A DNA stretch of 64,000 nt. It comes from Diphasiastrum complanatum (taxonomy: Eukaryota > Streptophyta > Lycopodiopsida > Lycopodiales > Lycopodiaceae). The position numbers and the translations under genes are program-made. How positions within the stretch are numbered: the stretch's first letter is position 1; each line of letters begins with the position of its first letter. Below, piece after piece: positions 1 to 10,030 of the stretch. Where the stretch lies: assembly GCA_029204225.1 (NCBI GenBank), contig CM055099.1, positions 63,673,469 to 63,737,468 on the forward strand, in the 5' to 3' direction. The notes under the pieces are model-generated. The model saw only the letters and a program-made list of their open reading frames with translations. It did no database searches and was not told the origin of the DNA.

Positions 1-169
1 CACCACTTTTGACATAAATTTCTTAAACAAACTGTGTCATCGCAAACCTCTACTCAATTACACATTTTCACACCTATTTTATACAAACTTTGACAAAGCA
101 AAACACAATGATGACGCCTTGCAACAATCAACTAAAATAGAATACATTTTACAAGCAAATTTCTAACAA

Positions 170-623
170 TTCCAAAAATACAGCTGGCTTACCATAATTT
201 GCAGAGTCAAACATAGTATGTTGATTAAGTTATGGGCTTCAAATCTAAACATCAATGATGGATTGGTAAATGGTGCTGAAGGATACGAAGGATACTTTGA
301 AACAAAAACAACAATAATGGCTGAAGACATTACCTGGATACAACTCTCTAGTCCAAATATAAGAGCCAAAACAAGATGCAAAAACACTCATTTTTACAAC
401 CAACAAATTGATAGAACATGGACACCTATACGATGGCTTGTCAAAAAAAGTACAAGTTGGAAACAATCCTCTAAACATCATCACTAGAAAACAATGTTCA
501 ATCCAACTCGTCGCAGCATGGACAATACATTGTACACAAGGACTCACAATGGACAAACTTGCAATTAATTCAAAAAGTATTAAAGTGCATGGTCTAACTT
601 ATACAGCACTTTCAAAGAATTAA
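170..623 (+). pseudogene. Helitron-like helicase C-terminus (PIF1/SF1), degenerate
   Basis: Conceptual translation gives the C-terminal part of a PIF1-type superfamily 1 helicase as found in Helitron transposons. Around 215-300 the reading MLIKLWASNLNINDGLVNGA matches the conserved region in which these helicases have a VMLIKN...DGLVNG stretch. After a frameshift near 440 the second frame carries AWTIHCTQGLTMDKL (motif V-like, usually TIHKSQGLT) and HGLTYTALSK (motif VI-like, usually GLTYVALSR). The usual arginine of motif VI is lysine here. The Walker A half and any Rep/HUH domain would lie upstream of the window. An endonuclease follows directly, which points to the Helentron/Helitron2 branch rather than a cellular PIF1. 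The frameshift and the altered arginine indicate a dead copy. Confidence 0.72.
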
Positions 624-699
624 GGACACTAATAATTTGTGCCTCTTACAACCATTGCAACAAGTTTACTTTGTCATTGACAAAAAAGTGAAAAAAAAA

Positions 700-1375
700 T
701 ACAAAGACTACATTACACAACTGGTTGGAAGCTCACTATTCTTGACATTAACCATTATGTAAGCACACACCTCATCATTCACTCTTTAAACATGATATCC
801 TTACAAAAATAAAACGATGACCCAAAATCTACCAACCACTTAATGAATTAAGATATACTTTGCTTACAAGAAAACAAACAATCACCTACTTCCCACACAT
901 ATTTGGAAGCTACGATAAGTTTCCGTTTGCTGGAAATGCAATATTTTACAAACCAACACAAATACTCCACAAAGACACAACATTCAGCACCAACAACATT
1001 GAAATAACACATGCGATATTCAATGAAGGCACACAATTCCACATGCACATAATCGCTACGTATAGGCATCCAAAAGCAAACATCAAATCACTACTAGAAA
1101 TTCTCCACAACATGCTCCAAACAATACCCACAAATGTTCTAATGACTATAGCATGCGACTTAAATATTGATATTCTAAAGCCAAGCTCACCTACACAATT
1201 ACTTCATAATTTCATGGCAAACATGGACTACAAATACTTTTCAAAGAAACAAAATTCTATACAACTCCCAACTTGACCACCTACGGACAAATTGCAACAA
1301 TTATGAATGTCAATCTGGTTCAACTTATGCATATTGGTCTGATAACTCTCCAATATACTTCTACTACAAAATGAA
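700..1375 (+). pseudogene. Endonuclease (EEP fold) domain of Helentron-like element, degenerate
   Basis: This is an endonuclease/exonuclease/phosphatase-type domain in several frames. The metal-binding motif DILCLQEN (usually DILCLQET) is read at 849-872. The frame then shifts into a 138-codon stretch at 860-1276 that contains YRHPKANIKSLLEIL and the CDLNIDIL motif (usually GDFNIDIL). A further shift leads to YWSDNSPIYF near 1335-1365, where the catalytic SDH has become SDN. All three signature motifs are in the right order and spacing, so the identity is sound although the protein is dead. It lies about 100 bp after the helicase, matching the Rep-Hel-EN order of Helentrons. A non-LTR endonuclease is the alternative, but no reverse transcriptase follows. 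Confidence 0.65.
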
Positions 1376-1560
1376 AGCCACCAAACAACATTCATTGCTC
1401 ATGAATGAAGAAATTATATGTTGAAACTCCAACTGCCTTTGACATTTTCTAACATCGCTCTCCAATTTATTTCTTTACACTGTGTCATAACATATTAAGC
1501 CTCTCATGTCACAAAGTCGATCACGAACTCAATAATCCCACCTATAATCCATCATGGATT

Positions 1561-1875
1561 ATGTTATCCAATATAACATAATTTTAATCATCAACAATTC
1601 TTATCAATTTGTTCTAACTTTTAAAGGTCTATTCTAAACTCATAACAAATCAATATCAAAGTCCATAAATCAAAACCAAAACATAAATCCATTACAAAAA
1701 CAAAACTCAAACAAAATCGACTACAACCATGTTGAACAAAATATACACAATCACATCTAACATAAACAATCATGAATCATGTTATCTAATACAACAAAAT
1801 TATAATCATCAACAAATCTTATCAATTTATTTTAACTTTGAAATCTATATTCAAAACTAACAACAAACTAATATC
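1561..1875. repeat. Diverged direct repeat, about 100 bp, two copies
   Basis: The segment at 1561-1665 (starting ATGTTATCCAATATAAC) recurs at 1779-1875 (ATGTTATCTAATACAAC). Both continue with AATCATCAACAA and CTTATCAATTT. The two copies are about 218 bp apart and clearly diverged. Subterminal repeats of this kind would suit a Helitron-like tail, but this is only positional inference. Confidence 0.55.
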
Positions 1876-2055
1876 CAATTTTTTTATACAATACAAACTT
1901 ATCAAGATCGTACATATATTTCAAAACCGAAATATACACTCATTGTAAGAAATTATTTTTCACGCATTTTTAAATTTTATTTTCAACTTATTATTCTCAT
2001 ATTATGTGACAAATGCCTTTACATAGTCCTAAACTTTCAGGATTTATGATATTAT

Positions 2056-2090
2056 GACATGGTAAGGCCTTTGTGGTACAGTACCATGTC
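2056..2090. other. Hairpin-forming inverted repeat (candidate transposon terminus)
   Basis: GACATGGTA at 2056-2064 is the exact reverse complement of TACCATGTC at 2082-2090, giving a 9-bp stem. A smaller nested stem TGGTA/TACCA is also possible. The following sequence GTTCTTGTTT and the preceding AAGGCCTTTGTGG recur at 52561-52600, so this is a dispersed element end and not a chance palindrome. Confidence 0.5.
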
Positions 2091-2211
2091 GTTCTTGTTT
2101 AATCTTTTAATCATTCTAAAATTCAATTTTAATTTGATCTATCAATTTTTTTAACAAATTAAAAGCCCAACTTAACAAAACAATGCTCTCACAATTTATT
2201 ATTGACTTTGT

Positions 2212-2862
2212 TGTGAAAGATTTCAGATCCTTAAGATCCAATCTACTTGAATGATCTTTGGTTGGAAAGAGAAATACACTACCAATTTCACCAATGTAGA
2301 AAAAATCAGCATCTACACACAATTTGAGATGCAAACACTAATAGAACTTGATCAAACTTGAATGAAATGATTATGTACTATTTTTGTCCGTACAAAACCA
2401 GCAAGCTACTGTATTTCACACGTGTTGATCCAAAAATAGCAAATATAGATCATTCTACACATAGAATTGCAAGCAATCACCAAGATAGTGCACCAATGGA
2501 TAGTAGAACCCAAGAGAACCATGTATAAGCATGAAATGAGATAGAGAAGAGAGAAGATAACTCTCTCCATGAGTTACATCCTTTTATAGCAGGTCCAAAT
2601 CCTATTTGGCCAGTTGGCTTTCCCACCAAAATGCTAACCCTACCAATTTTGGGTCTAGATTCAATGTACCCAACTTATTCAAATTGAATCTACTCAAACT
2701 CGCATTCTATCTTTCCCACACTTTCAAAAAGTGTTTATTGAAATGAAATTTAGACTAATGAGCTTTGAAAAGTCTACCTCTAAGTCTAAAACAAGTTTTG
2801 GCCTCAATATGCCAAATATGGAAATATTGCAAAATGTGATGAAACTAGTTGAATATTTCACA
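2212..2862 (-). repeat. Copia-A 3' LTR
   Basis: This 651-bp terminal repeat matches 7499-8149. On the plus strand it starts TGTGAAAGATTTC and ends ATATTTCACA. It includes a CACACGTGT motif near 2416 (a G-box-like core) and TTTTATAGCAGG near 2581. On the minus strand the polyprotein stop codon TGA is formed by the first bases of this LTR. Confidence 0.95.
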
Positions 2863-3455
2863 CTCCCTCTTCAACTAGTTTTAGCATAGACTTTGATAAT
2901 ACTCCAAGTGAAGTCCTATGCTTCATGAACAAGTCTTTTCCCAATGATTTGGTGAAGATATCAGCTACACATTCCCTTGAAGACACATGTTGAAGCTCTA
3001 CCTCCTTTGCAATGACTCGCTCCCTCACAAAAAGATATTGTATCTCAATATGCTTGCTCCTAGCATGAAAGATAGGATTGGATGCCATTCTTTGGGCTGA
3101 TTGATTGTCACAAAAGAGGATTGGGCTCTCTGAAAAATTTAGCAAGTGAAGATCCTTGATCATCCTCTTGATCCATACCATCTCCTTTGTGCAATGTGTA
3201 AGAGCTTTGTACTCGGCCTCACTAGATGACAATGCGATAGTGGCTTGTTTCTTTGACATCCATGATATAGCTCCATCACCTATGAAAATACAATAAGCAC
3301 TAGTGGATTTCCTATCCATTACATCTCCAGCATAGTCCGAATCTGAAAATCCAAAAAGATTAGGTGATGATCCCTCATATAATATGCCAAAATCTCGAGT
3401 TCCAATGATGTACCTCAAAACTCGCTTTCCTAGCTTCCAATGCTCCTAGCATAGT
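2858..3455 (-). pseudogene. Copia-A RNase H and C-terminal part of pol
   Basis: The open frame begins in EHWKLGKRVLRYIIGTRDFG, the typical junction between RT connection and RNase H in copia pol. It then reads SDSDYAGD, SSSEAEYKAL, CDNQSAQ and HARSKHIEI, which cover the acidic catalytic residues of copia RNase H. It ends LVEEGV at a stop that overlaps the 3' LTR by a few bases. The frame differs from the upstream integrase-containing frame, and the junction is near 3450, exactly where the foreign insert ends. RNase H therefore looks intact but is disconnected from an RT. Confidence 0.85.
2863..2872 (-). other. Copia-A polypurine tract
   Basis: The minus-strand purine run GAAGAGGGAG lies immediately upstream of the 3' LTR, where plus-strand DNA synthesis is primed in LTR retrotransposons. 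Confidence 0.8.
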
Positions 3456-4515
3456 TTTTGCCAATAGAACTTTGATCCATCATAAGAATGATCTTCTTCC
3501 TAAGAATATATCTCCTTTCAATGATCATGTAATACTCAAAATAGAAACAGCCATAATTGATATAGAGAATAGTGTCCACTTGGGATGCTTCACTATTTCT
3601 TACATCAATTTTACATGTAAAAATGTGACTAGAACATGAAGAATCAAATAGAATGTAAATGAAATGATTCCAACATGCTTCCAACTCTGAACTCTCTGGA
3701 AAAATACAGCAAACAGACAATAAATGTGAGTGATCAACTTTTGCTTGCATGTCTCCTCCTTCTTTGTCCTTTGTTGCCATGTATCCACCATGATACTCCA
3801 TGAATGAGCCTCCATCTTCATCTTGCCACAAGAAACCATCAAACCTTGGAAATCCATGAGTAGGTGAGTACATTAATGATGAGAATCCAGCACCACATGA
3901 GTCCATAAACCAAGTAGGTTGCACTAGTCCATCTTCAAGATCTACTTGACACAAGAAAATGACCATGAATTCACCAAAAACTGACAATCTCCAAGTATTG
4001 GCACCAAGTAGCTCAACACTTGAGAACTTAGCCATGGATGAGTGACATAATGAACCTCCAATAGCTTCATTTCCATCAGCAAAATCAGCCAAGAATGCTA
4101 GAACAAATCCAACATCAAAACAATGCTCACCAATGTAGCTAGTTTTACCATATCTTGACAATTTGCACCCATCCACATGAAATTGCTCAAACATGAGATA
4201 GAAAAAGTAAAGTAAACTTGAACAACACTTTCTTGCTGCTCCTTTGACCTTACTTGAGTCTTCAATATGCTGCAAAAACATATCCATAACACCTTTGCCA
4301 ATTACCTCTCCTTTGATGCTCTTGACTAGCTCCAAATTGCCAACTTCCCTTTTGACTAGTTGAAGCGCTTTGAGATCAACCTCTTGATCTTCAACTTGAC
4401 CATCAAAGTCACTGAACAAACTTTTTTTTCCATATCCATTACTTGATTTTACAGCAAGATAACATCCATCCACTTGCATAGCTCCATGTACACAAGAAGA
4501 TCCTCCAAAAGATGT
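3430..4515 (-). other. Unrelated ~1.07-kb open sequence replacing the reverse transcriptase of Copia-A
   Basis: The frame containing integrase and the pol linker runs on after WIQAMDLEYQALMKSGT for about 360 more codons without a stop, until 3430. Nothing in that stretch resembles RT. There is no LACKWIYK-type motif, no AFLNG or AFLHG, no YVDD, and no YGLKQ. It reads instead as a Cys-, Phe- and Ser-rich sequence containing QVDGCYLAVKSSNGYGKK, DGCKLSRYGKTSYIGEH and PTHGFPRFDGFLWQDEDGG. I do not recognise it. At this base composition a stop is expected about every 15-20 codons, so the open frame is unlikely to be chance. A captured gene fragment or the non-coding body of a defective family is possible. 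It has no obvious transmembrane or catalytic signature. Confidence 0.7.
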
Positions 4516-5316
4516 TCCACTCTTCATAAGAGCTTGATACTCAAGATCCATTGCTTGGATCCACTCCTTTTCTTTCCTTGCTTGATCTACACTTGTAGGC
4601 TCATCCAAAGAGGTTAGGAAAGCAACATAATTTCTAGAAACTACTTGCTTACCCTTTTGATCATATGTGAGCCTTGAAGGTACTTGTCTTTCTCTTGATG
4701 TTCTCCTTTGCTTTTGACTTGATGAAGGTCCATCATCACCACCATCCAAAGTAGGATCCTTCTCATCAACATCAAGAATGTTAGATCCATCTACTTTACC
4801 ATAGATCATGCTTGAAGACACCTTTGGAATGTTTCCCTCATTAAAAATGACATCTCTACCAACAATCACTTTGTTAGTAGAAGGAATGTAAACCTTGTAG
4901 GCTTTACTCAACTCACTATATCCAACAAAAATACCTCTTCTTGAAGATGGATCCTCCTTGGTCCTATCATCAAGAGTAATGTTGACATAGCATGTGCATC
5001 CAAAGGTTCTTAGAAAGTTGACACTCGGCCTCCTTTTGAATAGCATCTCAAAAGGTGTCCTTCCATCCAAAATAGCACTCCGCCACCTATTGCACAAGAA
5101 ATTGGCACACAACAAAGCTTGATCCCAAAATGGCTTGTCAAGGTTAGCACTTAACCTCATAGCTTTAGCACTTTCACGTAAATTTCTGTTTTTCCTTTCA
5201 GCCACTCCATTTTGTTGTGGGGTCCTTGATGTTGTATACTCCCTCTTGATCCCATGCTCATCACAAAAGGCCTTGAACTTGTTAAATATGTACTCACCAC
5301 CATTGTCACCTCTCAA
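4516..5316 (-). pseudogene. Copia-A integrase core C-terminal half and linker
   Basis: The reading opens with RGDNGGEYIFNKFKAFC and YTTSRTPQQNGVAERKNR, the third catalytic acid region of copia integrase. It continues through FWDQALLCANFLCNR, FLRTFGCTCYVNI, GIFVGYSELSKAYKVY and a DPTLDGGDDGPSSSQK linker to WIQAMDLEYQALMK, just before RT would begin. It is separated from the upstream integrase frame by a one-base shift near 5320. The sequence is otherwise well preserved, so the break is recent. Confidence 0.85.
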
Positions 5317-5765
5317 GCACTTGATCTTTGTGGAAAATTGGTTCTCCCTTGCATTCTTGAACTTGCAAAGACATCATTCACTTCATCCTTGCTCTTTAGT
5401 AGATAGATCCAACAAAATCTACTAAAATCATCAATGAATGTTACATACATCTTAGCTCCACTATTGCTAATTGTAATAAATCCATGAATATCCGAATGTA
5501 CAAGTTGAAAAGGCTTTGTAGATCTAGAAATAGATCTAGTATAAGGTAGTCTATGTGACTTAGACAAAGCACAAGACTCACAAACATGCTTGTCATTACT
5601 TAAGGAACTTGGAAGACCAATTACAACCTTCTTCTTTGCCATTACCTCCAATGACTTGAAGTTGAGGTGTCCCATCCTTTTGTGCCAAACCTCTTGAATA
5701 GAAATTTGCTCCCTTGCAACACATCCAACTTGGTTAGAAATAACACAAGCATCAAGTTTGAACAA
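5317..5765 (-). pseudogene. Copia-A integrase N-terminal zinc finger and first catalytic aspartates
   Basis: The frame carries the GAG_pre-integrase/HHCC region (VWHKRMGHLNFKSLEVM ... CESCALSKSHRLPY). It continues into LVHSDIHGF and MYVTFIDDFSRFCWIYLL, the two aspartate motifs of copia integrase. It runs out of frame after DEVNDVF, and the continuation is in the frame that starts near 5316. Upstream, the protease ends abruptly and the reading resumes at LFKLDACV, implying loss of roughly 40 residues between protease and integrase. Confidence 0.85.
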
Positions 5766-6549
5766 CTCTCACACTAAGCAAATTCTTGGTAATAGATGGA
5801 ATAAACAAGACATCCTCCAAATGAACATTCCTATTTGTAGAGAGAGAAATAGGAATTGTGCCAATCCCTTTGATTGCACACTCACCATCATTGGCCGTGT
5901 AGATCACCCTCTTGTCATCTCCATATGCCAACAAAGAAGTGAAGTACTCTTTGTGAAAGGTCATGTGTGAACTTGCTCCACTATCAATCCACCAAGGATC
6001 TAGATCTCCATCATTAGCAAGCATACATGAAGACATCACAAAAGCATCATCATTTGCATCTTGCACATCCAAACCATCCTCATCAAGAGTAAGATTACCT
6101 TGCTTGTCTCCTTGATCTCTCTTCTTCTTGTAGCACTCACTTGCAAAGTGTCCTTTGATGCCACAATAGAAGCACTTGAGCTTTGATCTATCCTTCTTTT
6201 TGCCACTTGAAGAAGCATCCACTTGATCTTGCCCTTTAGACCACTTGCTTTTGGTTTTGCCCTTGAATTTGCCCTTTGTGAACATAGCATCCTCTTGAAG
6301 TGTCGATGTAGATCCACCTCTTGCTTGAAGCCTATATTCCTCATTGATCAAGATCTCTTGAAGATCCATCAAAGTTGGCAAAGTCTTTTGAATAGCAATA
6401 CTTTGAACAATGTTAGCATGAGCATCCAACAAGCCATTAAGAATCACTTGAATAAGCTCTCCTTCCTTAATGCTTTCATCTATGCAAGCTAACTCATCAT
6501 TCAATGCTTTCATTCTCAAAACAAAAGTACTTGGACTTTCTTCATTCTT
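5752..6549 (-). pseudogene. Copia-A gag C-terminus, zinc knuckle and protease
   Basis: This frame carries the second half of gag (VLRMKALNDELA ... LIQVILNGLLDAHANIVQS). An intact CCHC knuckle CFYCGIKGHFASEC follows at about residues 115-128, and then the aspartic protease with the complete active-site motif WWIDSGASSHMTF. It ends with ITKNLLSV, after which the reading breaks. The upstream gag frame is joined by a one-base shift in a run of T near 6545. Confidence 0.88.
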
Positions 6550-6898
6550 TTGCGAAAAAAGAAAAGATTTGCCTTCTTAGAGTCAACACTCTAGAAGTAG
6601 ACTTGGATTCATAAAGCTTCTTCAATGAATTCCAAGCTTCCAAAGATGATGTGCACTTACCAACTTCCTTGAGAAGTTCATTGGTAACATTCATCTTTAT
6701 CATGTGTAGAGCCTTCTTGGCCCTCTTGTCATACCTCAATTGATCTTGTTGTGTTGCTGGTCTCTCCTCCAAACCTACAACAATATCCAAAACATCATTC
6801 ATCTCAAGAAGTGACTCCATCCTCACTTTCCATAATGAATAGCTACTTGAGGTAAGCCTATCATTGGCTTCCAACATGACTCCAATTGAGGTTGCCAT
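6542..6898 (-). pseudogene. Copia-A gag N-terminus
   Basis: The start codon at 6898 opens MATSIGVMLEANDRLTSSSY followed by LWKVRMESLLEMND, the conserved N-terminal copia gag (DUF4219/UBN2) pattern. EAWNSLKKLYESKSTSRVLTL follows. The frame stops after FFAKE because of a single-base change in a poly-T tract, and the correct continuation is in the neighbouring frame. About 590 bp of leader separate this ATG from the primer-binding site. Confidence 0.88.
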
Positions 6899-7486
6899 GT
6901 AGCAATGACCTGATCTTCTCTTTCAACTTGCTTCAATGCACAAAGCACTCCTTTGAACAACAACAAATGCTTTCAAAAGAAATCACCAAGATTTGAAACT
7001 ATCTCACAAATTCTCTTCTAGCACTTATCCAAGCAAATCAACACATAGAATCATGGAATCTTGATCAACCTATGATCTATCCTCAATCTAATGACTTTTG
7101 CCACTTCCTAAGATTGAAACACACTCAAATAAAGTCCAGCAACCTCACTATCTAGAGATCCAATCAAAATTAGGGTTTTGACAAAATCACAAAAAATTGA
7201 CTATTCCAAATCTACATGCAAATGTTGAAAATTTGATATGCAATCTATAAGCCACCACTTAGGCTGAACCAATGATCCAAAAATCGGCCAAATCCAGCAT
7301 GTGAATTCAAAAATCGGAATTGAACAAGTATATTGACCTATTTAGTGTTTTGAACTACAAAAGATCCAATCTACAAAAGCAAAAAATCCGATTTTGGTGT
7401 AGAATCCTCTCTAGCATGCTCTAGACTTGATATCCTCACCCAATCATTGATAGATATGATTTCCTCCTTCATAACCTGAAACACAA

Positions 7487-7498
7487 GCTCTGATACCA
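7487..7498 (-). other. Copia-A primer-binding site
   Basis: On the minus strand the bases after the 5' LTR read TGGTATCAGAGC, complementary to the 3' end of the initiator methionine tRNA, the standard primer of plant copia elements. There is no spacer between it and the LTR end at 7499. Confidence 0.9.
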
Positions 7499-8149
7499 TG
7501 TGAAAGATTTCAGATCCTTAAGATCCAATCTACTTGAATGATCTTTGGTTGGAAAGAGAAATACACTACCAATTTCACCAATGTAGAAAAAATTAGCATC
7601 TACACACAATTTGAGATGCAAACACTAATAGAACTTGATCAAACTTGAATGAAATGATTATGTACTGTTGTTGTCCGTACAAAACCAACAAGCTACTGTA
7701 TTTCACACGTGTTGATCCAAAAATAGCAAATATAGATCATTCTACACATAGAATTGCAAGCAATCACCAAGATAGTGCACCAATGGATAGTAGAACCCAA
7801 GAGAACCATGTATAAGCATGAAATGAGATAGAGAAGAGAGAAGATAACTCTCTCCACGAGTTACATCCTTTTATAGCAGGTCCAAACCCTATTTGGCCAC
7901 TTAGCTTTCCCACCAAAATGCTAACCCTACCAATTTTGGGTCTAGATTCAATGTACCCAACTTATTCAAATTGAACCTACTCAAACTCGCATTCTATCTT
8001 TCCCACACTTTCAAAAAGTGTTTATTCAAATGAAATTTAGACTAATGAACTTTGAAAAGTCAACCTCTAAGTCTAAAACAAGGTTTGGCCTCAATATGCC
8101 AAATATGGAAATATTGCAAAATGTGATGAAACTAGTTGAATCTTTCACA
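7499..8149 (-). repeat. Copia-A 5' LTR
   Basis: This 651-bp LTR is the partner of 2212-2862. The LTR promoter driving the minus-strand element should lie here. A CACACGTGT box near 7704 and TTTTATAGCAGG near 7869 are shared with the other copy. Confidence 0.95.
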
Positions 8150-8154
8150 TTTGT

Positions 8155-9610
8155 TTTATTTTCTAATTCCTCTAAATGCATATTTTGTTTTAAATTTTTT
8201 TGGACAATTTGAATGACATGCATAGCTCGAAGCCTCTCATGATATATCAATCACCTTGTTGTTATCTTGGCGAAACTAAACAAGGCAATTAATATATTAC
8301 AAGAAGCTTTGTTTTATAGAGGGCATTCAAATTGTTGAACATTAAAAAAACAAAGACTACATCTTAAAGGAGTTCAAAAATAAGCAAATAAAACTCATTT
8401 CAATTCTCAAACTCACCTAAGAACGACACTTCAACTTCTAGCAAATCATCACAATAGCTTATCACTATCATGGCAAAACTAAGAACAACAAGCCATTACA
8501 TGGCAAAACTAAATTAGCCTTAGTACAATAGCGATCTCATCAGTTTTGAGACAAAAGCTTATTTGTATTCAAGTTCACTTTTTTTTTTTTATGGTTACAG
8601 TTGCGTTTTCATAAAGCAAAAGTAGCAATATGGTTAAATTTGTGCAGGTTGCTTGGCACATTGGCAACAGTTTTGCGTAAAATAAACTAATCGAAACTTG
8701 AATGCAGTTGTCAAATTTGTGCAAAAAGTCCAACTTCAAGAAAACCAAGTATTTTTTCTAATTGGTTCAATTTTTTGACATTTTCTATTTGTTTGTTCTT
8801 GCATCCATTGTTTGACAATAAAATATGGTGTGATTTTTGGCCTTGCCTTGCAACGACAATACTATGTGTTAAGGTTGGTCAATGGAGTTTCAAAGAAAGT
8901 CAACGTTAAAGGATAAATTGTTTTGGGAGTCTCAATTTTTTAGGCTTTGACCTTGGCATGCAACCCACACCCCACCCAGAGTGACTTTTGGGAAATTTTG
9001 GCACAAGCAAGTTGGCTTCTAGGCATGTGAACGCGAAACTTAAATGTTATCCGACAATGTTACTTGCATATTTTCTTACAAAAATGAGAAATACTAGATT
9101 TTTTAGGTTTAGAGTTTCATTCTATTTGTGAATTAAGAATGCTCTATTTGAAGTTTGATCCTTATTTTAAAGTGACCAAGATGTTATAAGAGGATAATCG
9201 TGTGAGGTAGAGTTTCATGCGCACCTCCATCATCTGGTTTTCCAATTGCATTGGCTAATTAGTGTGATCAATTCTAAAGCCAATTACATACGATTCATGG
9301 GAGCTACTTTGAGCAAGCTGATGTGGGATCAAGCTAAGCGTTAAATTGATGAAAATGTGAATCGTCCAATACACATAAAAAGATAAACTGAAAGGTCATC
9401 TATTGATCAGGAGGGTGTATCATGTAAGTGATTAGGTAGCATATGTTGTCTTCTTTGTTGCACACCTCCATAGTCTGTTGTTCCAATTTGTGTTTAGATT
9501 ATTTGTTTGTCTAAAGTAGAGAACTATGTTTTACTCCCCTACATAGACAATATTTTGCATGTCACCAAAAACTTGTCAAATGTTTTCTAGCCCATATATT
9601 TAACTCTCAA
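8155..9610. other. Geneless stretch
   Basis: No protein family, RNA gene or element terminus was recognised on either strand. Open frames are short and without recognisable motifs. The sequence directly after 8154 is the original target site of Copia-A. Confidence 0.6.
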
Positions 9611-9615
9611 TCCAA

Positions 9616-9679
9616 GGGGTCACTCAGTTGGTTAACTTGACATCCAAAGTTTCTTTGGTCTCAGGTTCAAGCACCCCCT
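9616..9679 (+). repeat. tRNA-like sequence, probable SINE head
   Basis: GGGG at 9616 and a terminal CCCCC can pair as an acceptor-like stem. CACTCAGTTGG at 9621-9631 resembles the A box and GGTTCAAGCAC at 9664-9674 resembles the B box of RNA polymerase III promoters. At 64 bases it is too short and poorly paired for a functional tRNA. A tRNA-derived SINE head or tRNA pseudogene fits better. Confidence 0.45.
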
Positions 9680-9732
9680 AAAAACCAAGATGCATATCTT
9701 TAACTCTCTCATTGCGTACAAGCAAGGGTGAA

Positions 9733-10030
9733 AGGCAAGTCAAAGAATTAAAAAATACTTGAGCCTTAATATGTTGTTGCAAACAAGAAAAGGCTAAAGC
9801 CAAATCAAAGAATTCACAAAACCTGAGCATTATTGTTGCTGACAAGTAATGATTGAGGCTAGAGGCCAAATCAAAGAGTTCACAAAACTTGAGCAGTATT
9901 GTTGCTGACAAGCAATGGTTAAGGCCAGAGGCCAAATCAAGGAGTTCACAAAACTTGAGCCTTACTTTCTTGTTGCAGACAATAAAGACAAGCAATGGAT
10001 AAAGCCAAAGCAAAAAATTCAGAAATCTCA
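9733..10030. repeat. 66-bp minisatellite, about 4.5 copies
   Basis: The unit beginning GCCAAATCAAAG recurs at 9799, 9865 and 9931 with exact 66-bp spacing. More diverged copies lie on both sides (from about 9733, and about 9994). Each unit carries TTCACAAAACTTGAGC and TTGTTGCTGACAAG. The array keeps a reading frame open on the minus strand (9678-10031) because 66 is divisible by three; this frame is not considered a gene. Confidence 0.8.

Larger units (their letters stand above)
1376..2211. other. Geneless AT-rich tail downstream of the Helentron-like coding remnant
   Basis: No coding potential was recognised. The stretch is A/T-rich and contains a diverged direct repeat (1561-1665 and 1779-1875) and a hairpin at 2056-2090. 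It is probably the non-coding 3' part of the Helitron-like element, but the true terminus was not determined. Confidence 0.4.
2212..8149 (-). mobile_element. Copia-A: complete LTR retrotransposon insertion, RT-less
   Basis: This is a Ty1/copia-type element on the minus strand. It has 651-bp LTRs at both ends and a perfect 5-bp target duplication TTTGT (2207-2211 and 8150-8154). The primer-binding site TGGTATCAGAGC abuts the 5' LTR, and a purine tract GAAGAGGGAG abuts the 3' LTR. The LTRs begin TGTGAAA and end TTTCACA. I count about 14 substitutions between them by eye, roughly 2%, so the insertion is fairly young. The internal region reads gag, zinc knuckle, protease, integrase and RNase H in copia order. 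It carries several frameshifts, a protease/integrase deletion, and a block of unrelated sequence where the reverse transcriptase should be. It cannot be autonomous. Confidence 0.95.

Noticed and set aside
9616-9679. Functional tRNA gene
   Set aside because: Too short, with no convincing anticodon stem and weak acceptor pairing.
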